From Apus apus (Eukaryota; Chordata; Aves; Apodiformes; Apodidae): a stretch of DNA of 64,000 bases. The stretch is from positions 46,613,659 to 46,677,658 of the forward strand of contig NC_067283.1 of the NCBI RefSeq assembly GCF_020740795.1, written 5' to 3'. Positions 1 through 12,240 of the stretch are shown here, piece by piece; the first letter of the stretch is position 1; every line of letters starts with the position of its first letter. A model generated the notes under the pieces. The model did not search any database. It saw only the letters and a program-made list of their open reading frames with translations, and was not told the DNA's origin. The translations under genes were made by a program, and so were the position numbers.

Positions 1-3000
1 TTAGCTTTGGTTTCTCTCTTTCTCTTTTCCTGTAACAGAACACTGGGTTACGCTGCATTGTCTACGTGTGCTTTAATTGCAAAAGTTCTTCTTTTCATCT
101 TTTTAGAACAAGTTTATTTCATCTATAAGGAGCATTTAGCATGACACACATTCAAAAGCAGAAATAACCCTTCTTGTGTCCTGAAGAAAGCGATGTGCTG
201 TATCTATTCAAATGAAGCTAAAGCCATAGCGCACAAGTCCAAACTATTTAGCAGATATTAACACTTTGTTTTCATGACTGGTTTTAAATGATCACAAAAA
301 TTCTTGTACCACATGAGGGAAGAGATGATCCAGCTTTGTTGTTTCAGTTATTGGTTGCTACCACTGTAAGAGATTTCTGTCACCATCCCATTATATCTGC
401 TTTTTTCTTCCAATAAACTCTTAAAAGTCTTTATCATCTTTCTATCTGTCTGGGTTTTTTTTCCTGGTTTTGTTCATGGTTCTCACTGGGTCATTTTTTT
501 CCTTAAAATGATTGTACCTTTTGAAGTACTTCTCATGTTTGATTTTTACATCTCATTTGTAGTATGTTGTTGTCTGCCTAATTCATAAGTTTAGTGTTTG
601 TTATCTTTTATTAAATACATGTTTATGATTCTGATCCTCACTGTAGTTTAGTTTCTTTCCCAAGAATTTCTTATGACATTTAACTTTTTTTTTTTTTGTA
701 CTTCGTGGATACTTTCAAACTACTAGGGCAAAATAGTTAGCTGTACCTGCTGACTGTTATCAGTAGTTGTGCCTTTGTTGTTTATTACTGTTTTCTTCAG
801 GGTGCTCATGCCATAACATAGGGAAAGAAAAAATCAGTTCTATAATCATTTCAGGTTAGTGACTCTTATGCCTTTAAAGCAGTCTTTTAAATCCTGCAGT
901 AAACAGAGTGACAGAAGCACTGAGAAATGAATCTTCTTCTTTTGCACCTGTAAAAAAACCCAAACAAGCAAAAGCAACCAAACAAAAAATAACCCCTGAA
1001 AAACACAAAGTCCACCTTGTTATAGTAAAATGGAATGATTCCTTGTTTTTACTTGATGTAGGTACAGTCTGGTTTGTTTTGTTTGGATTTCATTTTTAAA
1101 CTGTGCATCTGAAACTTGTTGTACCATAAGCACAAAATAGCATTCCTTGTGTCCTGTAGGAAAACTAGAACCTTGGACTGATTATGCCTTCACTCTGTTG
1201 CAGTTGTAGTAGCAACACATCATGAATTTCCAGGCTTTCTGTGGCTCCCAGACTATATATTTCTTCTAAATTTCTCCTCACTTCAGCCTGGCAATCCCAC
1301 TGTTGCATACATTTCCTCATGGCAGCTTAATTTACAAAACTGTCTTAGTAGGAGCCTGGGGTTGACTGTAGGCCAAGGTGTTGTGTTCCCCCCTTCAGTT
1401 TGGCACTTCAGTTGTTTTCTTTGACAGCTGTTGCATTGCTTTCTCCATTAGGGTTAGTTTTCTGTGTATGGAAAAGTTAACGCCCCCTTTCACACATTTT
1501 ATGAGATAAATATTAAAATGACAGAGGTGGGGAGAAACTCAGATGACTATATTTCCATAGGAGAGATAGAAGATGTTGTCAATTCAGTTCTTTACTCCGC
1601 AGTTTTTCTGAGTGTCCATTTTTGTGAGCTTTAAGGTGAAAAAGATAACATCTTCAGGTACTTGCCTATAGAAGTTAATTAGCAGCAGGATTTTATAGTT
1701 GCATACTGTGCAGAAAGAAGTTTAGATTTCTGGTGTTTTTTCTGTAACTTTTAAGGATATTTTCATGTTGCAAAGCTCTACTTTTTTCTTAAGACTCGAC
1801 AATATCTGGCACTTCTCCACATTCTGGAGTATTTCTTTTATGTAGAAGCAAAAAAACTTGGACCTTTGTGGCAATTCAGGAATAAATACAAGTTTTTGCA
1901 AATTATAGGGATGTTTTCTTCATTAGTTACTTACTTTGAGGTTGTAATTATTTCTACTTCTTGAGCCTCAAGAGTACGAATCAGTCTTAATTGTATTTAG
2001 TCCCTCAAAAAAATGACTTAAAAAATTAAATAGCACTGTTATCCATAGTAATCTAGCAGATCCAGTTATTCTGAGCTTAAAAGTATACATTTTAAAAAGC
2101 AAGATAGATTTAATTAAAATGCTACTTGCTCATCCCAGTCATTTTACAGAAGGACATTTTCCCTGTTAACTTTCTATTTACAATAAACTTCCTTTAGTGC
2201 AATATCCTTACTGTGAAACGGCAATTTTTCTCATTCCATAGGAGTTTTGTCAGATGCAAAATAATGTGTGCAGGAGCCATACATTCCCTAGTTGTTACAG
2301 TGGTTTAGGTTTTTACATATACCATGCAATGTATTTAACGTTCTTGGTCTTTGAATACCGGTGAGAGGTTTGTACATCAGCTTGTTGAGGGAGTCAGTAT
2401 TCTGCTTTCTGGAGGGGGACAGGAACAGGACAACAAAAACTGCTCTGATTTGAGCTGGTAGAAATGAAAATAGTTCTAAGTCACATGTTACAGCACAGCA
2501 ATGATTGGAGAACTTGGGCTATTGTGTTTAATCACTATTTGAGGAATCAGATTGATCCTGCCTTGGTGTTGGTGGGCCATCTCACTGTGTATATCATTTT
2601 AATCTGATACGTTGCTGTTTCTGACTCATCTTCTCCTGTTGAACAGTAAATATTGCATGCTTTTCTCTGTAAAATGCACCTGTTTCCTCACTCAAAATAC
2701 TTTTCTGCCCAGGATGAAGCTACAGGTACAGTAGCATTTAGTTGTGTAGTAGTTGACTTCTTTGTAGCATAGCGGCTCAGGTAGGGACCATACAAGTTGT
2801 CAGACTTGATGCGTAGGTCAGATGTATTATCTGCTTACACATGCCTGGAGTTGATGTGGCTTTCTAACATAGTAGAAAGCTGAAATTGCTGTGTAATCTG
2901 TATGACTGCTGTCCTCCTGTTTGTCACAGTAGTAAATGCTAGCATGTTTCTAGCACCTTTCTTAGTGTGAGCTTAATGCGGAAATATGTGGTATATGTTC

Positions 3001-3396
3001 CTCTTAGAGCTTTCTGTGATGCTGCTCAGATAAACTGTTAAATGTTAACTGCTTCTACTTAATCGTGTGAATTTAGGGGGACAAGAATATAAATGGGGAG
3101 AGGTTGTGCATGTGCACAAATATGGCACATCTTACTACTAGACTATACCTAAGTGCTTATGAGATCAGTTTTTCATACTGATCTCAAAATGATGACAAGT
3201 AGGTGAAGCAGTTTTGCTTTGTAGCTTGTCTTCCAAGAAATATTAAAGCCTAGAAGTTTTAAACCCATAAATTAATATTAAAGGTTTGGAAGCCCCAATC
3301 TTCTGGTCTTCTGGATAAATGAAGTTGAATCTTCTGCCATGCTGATCCTGAATTGATTGCTGATTTATTTTGGTTCTCTTTCTGTTTGCTTTTAAG
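1..3396 (+). other. TRAK1: TRAK1 intron (partial, 3' part)
   Basis: This is AT-rich, non-coding sequence that ends in a pyrimidine-rich tract and an AG acceptor at 3395-3396. No exon or clear transposon is visible in it. A perfect 10-bp inverted repeat sits at 3160-3186. The exon that precedes this intron must lie to the left of the window, and the phase of the next exon requires it to donate one G. The strand follows from the downstream TRAK1 exons. Confidence 0.85.
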
Positions 3397-3612
3397 GTTC
3401 TGCCACTTTGCACCACTGGCAGCAGCTGGCCCAGCCTCACCTGGGTGGGATTCTGGACCCAAGACCTGGGGTTGTCACTAAGGGCTTCAGGACACTGGAC
3501 CTGGATGTGGATGAAGTGTACTGCCTTAATGACTATGAGGAAGATGAGACAGGTGACATTTCTTACAAGGGCCTAACTACCTCGACGCCAGTTCAGCACA
3601 CAGAGACCTCAG
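3397..3612 (+). CDS. TRAK1: TRAK1 coding exon, C-terminal half (phase 1 in, phase 1 out)
   Basis: TRAK1 is a cytosolic adaptor that links Miro on the mitochondrial outer membrane to kinesin-1 and dynein-dynactin. The exon is 216 nt and, with the G from the previous exon, encodes 72 residues. It reads from GSATLHHWQQLAQPH through GGILDPRPGVVTKGFRTLD and an acidic YCLNDYEEDETGD stretch to STPVQHTETS, which I recognise as TRAK1 rather than its paralogue TRAK2. The acceptor is a T-rich tract plus AG at 3395-3396, and the donor is GTGAGA from 3613. Both flanking introns are phase 1, so the exon could be skipped without a frameshift. The reading frame also continues through the donor (see the next entry). 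The identification rests on remembered vertebrate TRAK1 and on the two following exons fitting in order and phase. Confidence 0.95.
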
Positions 3613-3851
3613 GTGAGAGGTCACAAGCACAAGTGACTGTTTCAGACAACAAGAATAACCCCCGCCAATCTCAGGCTTTCACAGAGGAGATGCAGGAGTC
3701 CGCGACTGACGATGATGAGGGGTCTGGTGAGGGAAACTCATTAAGTCCAGTAAAACTGACATCTTTACAGGATTTTGATTCCTGGGCCATTCTTGCATCT
3801 CTCCAGAACAGCATCCATAGTATTGCTTTGTGTGTAGCATCTGCACGTTAA
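3613..3851 (+). CDS. TRAK1: Alternative TRAK1 C-terminus by read-through of the donor (short isoform tail)
   Basis: If the GTGAGA donor at 3613 is not used, the TRAK1 frame stays open for 79 more codons, counting the codon that spans the junction, and stops at TAA 3849-3851. The tail starts GERSQAQVTVS, has an acidic TDDDEGSGEG segment and ends LCVASAR. Shorter human TRAK1 isoforms, as I recall them, carry a matching tail with a GERSQA-like start, an acidic run followed by GSGEG, and a VASAR-like end. This suggests a real alternative terminal exon made by intron retention or early polyadenylation, not a chance ORF. Such a protein would lack the residues encoded by the two downstream exons. 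The memory-based comparison needs checking against transcripts. Confidence 0.75.
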
Positions 3852-4620
3852 TGCGTGCAGTAGTTAGAACGTAACCATTCTAACACTGGCTCAAAAATCC
3901 TTTTTAAAATAATATTTTAATTTGACTTTGAACAGTAACAGCATCTGTGGTCAACATTTTACTCTATTTTGATAAGAGAAGGCTGCTAAAAGGAAGTGGT
4001 TTGTTCATAAACCTGTGTGTGGCACTTAAGCAACTTTGATGTGTATGTAGTGCATGTTCTTCAGTGTATATAATGTACAGACGATACATATTTTGTAAGC
4101 CTGCAGTGCAGATATTCTTCTATTCGTAAGAGTTGATGCAATGCTTTTAATTTTTGTACTTTAGGAAAAAAACAAAGACTAAATGACAACAAAAGGTGCA
4201 TCGAAGTTGCCTTTACTGAAACAAATGGAAGTGCCTTGAAAATCAAGCAAAGAGACTCTGCAAATTTAATTCAGATACAGTTGTCTGTTTTTAAATTCCC
4301 GTTGAGATAAAGAACTAAGATGATGTTTGTATGCAGAGGATAATGACATTTCCCTTGTTCCCTCTCCACCACACTATTAAGTTCTATCCTTCCTATTTAA
4401 ACCATATTAAGACAGACACATTTTTAAATGGCACAGTACTGCATGATTATTAGATACTTCACACTGACATTTACAGTTTATTATTGCACTAGGCTACAGG
4501 CTCTCAGACTACAGATGAGTTTAAACTTTGTGTGTTTTCTTTTTTGTTTGTTTGTTGCATTGGTTTTTTTTGGAGGGCAGGTGTTGTTTGTTTTGGTTTA
4601 ATAAACTATATAGGAGTGTT
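3852..4620 (+). other. TRAK1: Putative 3' UTR of the short TRAK1 isoform
   Basis: This segment follows the alternative stop codon. The first AATAAA after the stop is at 4600-4605, followed by T/GT-rich sequence suited to 3'-end cleavage near 4620. A later AATAAA lies at 5235-5240. Use of these sites is inferred. In the full-length transcript the whole stretch is intron. Confidence 0.4.
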
Positions 4621-4950
4621 AGTCTTTGTTAAGATTTGCCGCTGGTAAAGATTTATATTTAGTCTGGAATCAGAAATCTACCAGATCTCTTTTTTTCTTT
4701 GACATGTTATTTTTCACACAGCTACTTTAAATAAGGACACTTCCTTCCCCCTCCTTTTTCTGGAATAGGTTATAATTTATTTTTTGTCTCGTCTTTGGAA
4801 GATTAGATTGTCTTAGGGCTAGACGAGGGTATTTTTGTTGGTTTTGTGAAGTGCAGAATATCCTCAGCTCTCACCGAAATGGCAGTACAGTGCTTTCAGC
4901 TATTGGATGTAAGCTACTTTTAGCAGCCAGTTGTATTGAGATTAAGCTCA

Positions 4951-5175
4951 GAATTATAGAATAGTTTCATTTGGAAAAGACCCTTAAGATCATGGAGTCC
5001 AGCTGTTAACCTAACACTACCAAGTCCACCAGTAAAACACGTCCCTAAACACCACATCTGCACATCTTTTAAATACCTTCAGGGATGGACTCAGAACATT
5101 CCCTTGGGCAGCCTGTTCCAGTGCTTGAATATTCAAATCCTTCAACTTCCTTTTCAACTGGCAAACATTGTCTTT
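4951..5175 (-). mobile_element. CR1 LINE fragment, 3' end, reverse orientation
   Basis: The sequence has the hallmark CR1 3' region read in reverse: a TTATAGAATAG-type end, a diverged TTTGGAAAAGACCCTTAAGAT block, and CTTGGGCAGCCTGTTCCAGTG further in. CR1 is the dominant avian LINE and is usually 5'-truncated, as here. It lies in a TRAK1 intron, antisense to the gene, and is too diverged and short to encode anything. Confidence 0.9.
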
Positions 5176-6490
5176 AATATATGAGAGCTGTTACCCAGGA
5201 TAATTATTTTATTACCTTCTTATATTAATATGAAAATAAATAATGCCTTTGCAGGAGATGTATCTAGTTTTGGATGCTATCCAGGTGTTTCTTATTTTGA
5301 AGAGACTAAATAACAGCAGCAAGAAAAGCTGTAGATCTAGGGAACATAGACTGAAACAATCAAAAACTGAACTGGCATTTTTTATTGTCTATGGAAAAAA
5401 AAAATCAAGAAAATATTTAATTTTAATATGTGTTGCTGCAGAGAGGAAGGGAACAAGCAGTTCTTCATGTACTCAGGATACAATAATTGTGCAAAAAAAA
5501 AGGTATTTGGGTTACACTTTGGGTGAAGAATTTTCTACTTGTAAGAATATTCAACACAGGAACATGTGAAATATTTGGAAAACTTACTGTCGTGGAGTAC
5601 ACTTAGACAAGGGTATAGATGTAGTTTAGGTTTTAGTTTGTGTTTTTTTTTTAACAATGGATTAGTAAATCATCTGTGGGTAATGATTTTGGAGAGTTGT
5701 TTGGAGTAGAAAAATAAATGTAGACTTGTGTTACGATTGCAAACTGGCAAGAAAGACTAGCATTTCTCTCAATTTCCTTTCTTCATTAGAAGTTGAATAC
5801 AGGTCACTGTTGTCAATGGGTCATTCCCTAGTTACTGCTAATTTATCCTGGGAGAGCTCTAGTTACCTCTGAGAAGGTTTTTAAGGGTATTTCCTACTTT
5901 TATAAACTGGCAAGTAGCTAAAATATATGAAATTGTCCTAGCAATCCTATTTCATCATCTATTGTTTACAGAGTAATTTTGATACGTTGCAGAAACAGAG
6001 AAATTGGTCTGTAAGAGTAACTTTGTGAACAAACAAATGCACTTAAAACTGTGATTTGCCATTCCTTATCCTTCCTCCAGATGGCTTAGCTGCTTAGGAT
6101 TTAGGAATATCCATGAACCACCACATCATTGTTGGTTGCGCTGCTCAAATTAAGTAAAGATACTGTTGCATATGCTTTTCTTTGAAGCAATTTGTCAGGC
6201 AGTGGACAAGGAGAAGATCATGGTGGATGTTTTCAGAGTAGGCAGTTACTGCTGTGACAGTGCTTCTTAGAATCCACAATCTGCCCACTGAAGAACACCT
6301 TTTTGGGAGCAGAGATGTATGCTTATCTTGTGGATTTCTTTTCTATGTAAATATTGGGCAGCTGTTGCTCCTCTTGAAAAAAAACCTCCTCAGCATTCTT
6401 TCTGCCTCTCCTTGATTTCTCTAAGAAATGCATTGCAGGTAGCAGTGTGTAGGGTCATGCATTTCCTTAGAGCGTTGTCACAAGTGCAAG

Positions 6491-6805
6491 GTTATTGTGG
6501 TTAGGGCCCAACATGACAAGAAAGAACCAGCTGCATGGCAGCTCACTCAGCTCTCCCACCCCTACTGGCATGAGGAGGATGAAGGCCAACTAGAAGCTCA
6601 TGGGTCAAGAGAAAGCACAAGGAGGGTTCTTCAGTGATTACGGTACTGGGCAAAACCCCACAGAGTCACGGGCTGCTTCGGGAACAGTCACCTCCCCTGG
6701 TACCAGCGTCTTCCACAGCTGCAGTTCCAAGTCCACCGGCTGCAAATCCACGTTGACCCCTCCTGGTGCTTTTAGGGAATGTTCCAGCATAGTTCCATTG
6801 TGGAA
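6491..6805 (-). mobile_element. Internally deleted ERV LTR remnant, related to the LTR at 44.2 kb
   Basis: The left part (TTATTGTGGTTAGGGCCCAAC, then a CTCATGGGTCAAGA and AAGGAGGGTTCTTCA block) matches the first 160 bp or so of the solo LTR at 44209. The right part (AAGTCCACCGGC, CCCCTCCTGG, AGGGAATGTTCCA) matches that LTR near 44.81-44.87 kb. About 400 bp found between these blocks in the longer copy is absent or replaced. The orientation is inferred to be reverse, from the LTR-end block matching the + strand LTR at 60 kb. It has no coding capacity. Confidence 0.8.
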
Positions 6806-9800
6806 AAATCTAGCTCAAGAGGTTTATAAAAGCCAGAAAGTATCTCCCTACAATGGCTGTTGGCAGGCCACAATGTATGCTAGTCTAGACCTACAGGTCT
6901 TCTAACTTGAGAACAAAACATCCTTGTAAGTACAGTGTCTACAAGAACCATTCTCAGCAGGTGTAAATCGTTTTAGTCTTTTTATTAGGTGTCTGCTTCA
7001 TTTGGCATGTATGCTCTGAAGATTGTATCTTACCATTTTTTCTACTGGAGGTGTTCTCTACTAGAGTACGATGAGGTCCTATTTTTACTGCCATTTTGGG
7101 GATGTGTAGAGTGCTGCTTGAAATGAGCCCTAAGAGAAGGCATTTTAACATGCAGGCTCAGGAGAAGAAACGTTGCTGGTAGTGCCAAAGATGTCTTGTA
7201 GCCAACATAAATGTATTTAGAAGAGAGTATTGGCTGTTTCTTGTTGAGTAATGTTGAGTGAAATAATGCTAAGTAAGAAAAAGTCATCATCCTTAAATTC
7301 TCCTGTGCCTATGTTGAGACTAGGAATATCCATTGATATGTAAAATAACTTCCTCATGGTACATGCAGATTATATCCCAGTTATGGCACTGAACATTTCA
7401 GAAGAAATTAACACACATGTTGGTCTGTCAGAGCTACATACTGTGTGTAGCCTCAGTAATTTTATGGAGGATTGTAAATTCCGGAATCACAGTTCTAGCC
7501 TAATACCCAGGAATAGTTTGAAATTTCTGTCACTTGAGTGGTCTGTCAGCATAACTGGAATGGTAAAGAAGTTACAGGACACAGCATTGTTAATACCAGC
7601 TAGGGCAAGTCATACTCAATGTATATTTTTATTCTTTGAAAGAGACTGTAGTATATTATAGAACAGTACAGGGTCTGTTTTGAAGGTATGGGTTGTTGGG
7701 TGGTTTTGTTTTGCCTATTTTTTAATTAGTTGCCTTTCAGATTTCCCATAAACAAAAAGCCCCAAGCCATTCAAAGCACTTAATAATGTTGTGAATGTTC
7801 TCATTTTGAAGTTGGAAGAGCTATACTTAGTTCAGCATGTGCTCAGTTGCATGCTAGTTTTGAGTGCATGAACTGATTTTTCAGTACTTATGTTGGTTAG
7901 TCCCCCTGACTGATGGCTTAGAACAGACTTGTGCACAGCATTACAGGATCAGCCCTCTTGTACTTCGTGTCCAAACATTAACAACGCTATGGAGATCTCT
8001 CCAAAGAGATGCCTAGAATCCTGAAAACCCATAATGAATGGCTTATGTTTTGAGTTGTTTTTAGCAGCATTACTATACATGCTTCTAATTGGTTATCATT
8101 GTACAGAAAAGCAATACATTTTGTGACTTGTCTTAGAACTAAGTATCAATACATATTTAAATATATTTTATTTTCAAATGAAATTAGTATTTCATAGTAA
8201 TTATTTATTGGAGAAAATCTGTCAGCATTTGCTGTCTGTTGAAGCCACATTAAATACATTGAAGTCTAAAAACATCTATGCTTCATGGTTATATACATGT
8301 GAGAAGGAGACCTCAGCCAGAAGGTGGCTAAGAAAATACTGTCCTAAGAATACCAGCCTTGGTTCAGTTTTTCATCACTTGCTTTTTCCAAAGGCAAAAT
8401 AAATGGAAAGTTGGGAAATGCAGATATTCAGAAAATAATGTTACTGTCAATTGTTTAAGAAATGTAACAGGAGTAATGCTCCTGGCATAGATGTATGGAT
8501 TCTTGGAGGTCTTGAGCATTCATGGTTACCCCTGAAACTAGTGTTTCCTGAAGGACATTATGGCAGTATATTCTGAATGACATCTGAAGGCACCTAATCA
8601 CCTTCAGGAGAACACCATGCTCACATTTTGACAGCTGTTGTATTTATCACCCATCTCCATTTTATTTTAATAGTTAACCAAGTCACCAGCTCAGTCATAC
8701 CCTATATTCTCCCTGATCTGTCAGTGAGTAGTTTTAATTTGGTAGCACCAGGTATAATTTCAGATGTCCATTGCACTCTCTGCTGAAAAAGCAGGGAACC
8801 AGGTTTTCTCCTTTTGTTAAAACATGCCAAAGAAATGATAAACAGAGTGACTTGTTTCAGAGTCGGACTAAAACATTTTACCTTTGTGCCAGTCTGAATC
8901 AAGCCATGTTCTGAAGATTTCCCATTTGATTTTTTTGTAAATTAATTTTTGCATAAATCTCTATTTGCCAGAATAGAGCTGGCAGAATTTATATGAAATT
9001 CAAAGATTTACTGGCTAGTGAGGACTCTGCCTTTTCACTAGCATAGCAGTGAATTTGAGTTTGGAACCAATGGCACAAAACCCAATTGCATTTTAGTACA
9101 GCTACCTCTGACAAGTCTTCCTTAAACTCCATTAGCCGTGATGCCTCTTTTGTGGATGGGTAGGTCACTAGTTTACAAACTGTACTTCTCTCTGCATGAC
9201 CTGGTTGAAAACCCAGGTTAAACGATCTTTTGAGGGTTCCCTGTACAGAAGCTTGTTTCCGAAATGCCTGTCTTTTGCTGACGTGCCTCTTGAATGGCCC
9301 ATAAGCTCTGAGTAGTCCAGCTGGATCTGAAACAGCTCTGAGCTGTGGAAAATGAGCTTTGTGTTTTGAGCAGGGAGGGCTCTGTTCTACCAGGAGATGG
9401 AGCTCTCTGCAGTCAGTTTGACTCGGACGTGCCTTTTTTTGCAGTATTTTAAAAGATGTCTTTACCAAAACGTTTGTGCTTACAGTAGAGTATCAGCTGT
9501 CACGTTTTGCATTTTTTCCTAAATGCCTAGGAATTGATTGAGAAAGCTTAAGAAGGTAAACATTAATCACGGAGAGACAAAACATGATCCAGCAGCAATC
9601 CAAGGTTTAGCTTGAATTTTAATTTAGGGATAAAGTGCACGTACAGTTTAGTTTATGGTTTTCTGCCAGGTAAAATTACATGATGTTTCTGTAAATTTTG
9701 TTAAACACTGAACTATGTACAGGTTCTTTTTAATACAGATTTGAAGCCTTGTTGTTAATCATCTACTTGTTTGAAAAAGAGGGTATAAATAAAACATTTG

Positions 9801-12137
9801 GTTTCAGCCACAGTCCTATGGAGCAGATGTTTATGTTTAAAATAATACTTTGTGGTATGTACATGTGAAGATAGTCTCTTTTATTGTATACTTATATATA
9901 CCTTCCTCAGAAGTTTATGCCAACCCAGGAGATGGCCAATCTAATGTAAAATTGCTAGGTTAGGAGTTAATAATTTTGTTTCTATTTTATAAACTTTGTT
10001 CATTTACAGCAACAGGTTCTGACTCTCTTTGTACTGTGTCCAAAGGATGGAAAATGCTACAGCAATATGATACACCCCATTGTTGACTGATGGAGGATGA
10101 AGCTGGTACAGGACTTTCTTAGTGGTATTTGAGGGTGGAATACATCCTTGGAAATCGGTTAATTTTATATATATATATATAATTTCAATGTATTTCCTCT
10201 TATGAAGAGTCAATGATTTCTCTACTTTTAGCAGCCTTCTCCTATCTCTGACTCATTAATAGCAATGAGTCTTGCTTTTGCTAATGCAGCTATATATCTT
10301 CAATGTGCCTGTTTCCAATCTGAGGGGATGCCCAATGGATATTACAAAGGGGGAAAATGCACTTACTGTATTACAGCTATGTGCTTTGGGATAAGCTTGC
10401 AATCTTAAACCGGCATTGCTTTATTCTGTTCTCTACTCATCATCCAGGGATAATGGCTTGGTTTCTACTTGATTTATGTTGAAGTCCTTTGTTTTCTCCA
10501 AGTAACCAATTTTTTTTAATGTTCAGTTATTTGAGTTCTTTCTCCAGATTTTCTTTTAACTCTCTACAATATGGAGAGAATCATGATTGCTAGGCTGTGC
10601 TCCCTTGTAATAGCTTTTATAGCGCTCTCACTAATCTCTAAAGCAACTGGATTCCTGAAGCATCATAGTTACCATCTCTGGAGGTGAAGTAGAGCTTGTT
10701 CTTATGCTATGCTGTGCTAATATTTGAGTATATTAACCCACTCCAGTGGGTTTTTAGAAATATCCTTCTTTAATGTGCAGCAGTACATTGCAGCGCTAAC
10801 TAGAAGTGACCCCGTGTTGTTTGCTTAGCCACTTCTGCTTCCACTGTTCACACTCCCCATGCTCTGTCCTTCACACACTGCTTATATGTGAACTTAAAGG
10901 ACTACCTGTCTGTACACACTGTTTTGGAGCTGTGATATGAAAAAGGGAACACAGCCACAATTAAGACCTGCCTTGCTTCTGCTAAGCATCTCTGGAAGTT
11001 CAGAATGGTGTCTGGTCTAGTTGGTCTGTCTGTCCTTTGCAATGTGTTGAATAGTTGTGTACTGTGGTATTAAAATGTGGCTTTGTCAGGGAGTGGCTCC
11101 GAGTAAGGCTGAGAGGGAGGGAACTACACGCAGGTTTTATTGTGCATGTCCTTTGACCACTGTGAAGTTTGGTTACTAATTAAGGGAACCTATGCAATCA
11201 TGATATCTTTGATGTAATATTGAACTCTGGGTGTTTTTCAACCAGCTTTTCAGATGCATGGCTCTTAAATTTTGTAATTATTTTGCAATGGCCACAGCTG
11301 CATTATACAGCAGGTTAGTATATCCACAGAAATAGCTTTACTAAGAAGAAAGAAATTAGCCCAACTCCTGCATTTTTTTTAATTGAACTGTGTAGCTTTT
11401 TCCCAAATTACTGATACACTGACAGAGTGGCATCTTTTCAGCTACATTTGTGGGGGAAATTAGCTACTGCACTGTTTACAGATATTTAAAAACTGCTGTA
11501 TTGTGCAGCTGAGGACATACATTCTTAAAGAACCTGAACACTTGCACAAGAGAAATGTCACAGATGTACAGTAGTGGATCCAAAAAAAACCTACCACTTT
11601 CCTTACTGTGGGTGTGAAAAGTCAGAGACAGAGTAACATGTGTCCATCCCTTCCCTTTCCCAACAGTCTATATTCCTGTAGCATTAGCAAGCTGGATCCA
11701 TTACTGAGAAGTAATGAGGATACCTTTTCGTGGATCAATCTAAAAGCTGAAATGCACAAACATTCAGAAAAATATTAGTGCTCCTGAGCTGGTACTAGAA
11801 TATGCTGCTTGTAATTTCCACTGATGAAAGTTGCTAGTTTAGATGAGGACTAGCATTTCAAGCACTGCCTCGCCTAAATTTGGTTTGAGCAAATTTACCT
11901 GCAGTGTTAGTGATCATGGGGAGTTTCAGCAGACCCTTTTAGCACTGGCCTTGGGGTCCTAGATGTGTTTGTTTTGGAGAACAAGTGTCTGTTAAAACAC
12001 TTGTGTATTTCACTTTCCTTGCATTGATCCCATCCAAGGTACCTCATCACTTCTTGCATCTGTCTTATCAGCACACAGAAGTTTGGTTTTCCCCTTTTCT
12101 GTGTAAAATGCAAAGAATTTGCTTTTTTTTAATTTAG

Positions 12138-12240
12138 TACCTCATCCTGGGAAGTGCATGTCACAAACCAACTCCACCTTCACCTTCACCACCTGCCGCA
12201 TTCTGCACCCTTCCGATGAACTCACACGAGTCACACCAAG
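12138..12240 (+). CDS. TRAK1: TRAK1 coding exon (phase 1 in, phase 2 out)
   Basis: This 103-nt exon is too short to stand out as an ORF. With the G carried from 3612 it reads V-PHPGKCMSQTNSTFTFTTC, then RILHPSDELTRVTP, and leaves AG for the next codon. The CMSQTNSTFTFTTCRILHPSDEL block is a well-conserved piece of vertebrate TRAK proteins. The acceptor is TTTTTTTTAATTTAG ending at 12137 and the donor is GTAAGG from 12241. The AG overhang joins C at 17078 to give Ser and continue as SLNAAPTPACGS, which is the expected TRAK1 order. Skipping this exon would shift the frame. Confidence 0.96.

Larger units (their letters stand above)
4621..12137 (+). other. TRAK1: TRAK1 intron between the two exons
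   Basis: The intron runs from the donor at 3613 to an acceptor (T-rich tract plus AG at 12136-12137). It contains a reverse-oriented CR1 fragment near 4.95-5.17 kb, an internally deleted LTR copy at 6.49-6.81 kb, and a short AT dinucleotide run at 10166-10182. A 159-codon minus-strand open frame at 8989-9468 shows no recognisable motif. I see no further exon. Confidence 0.8.
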
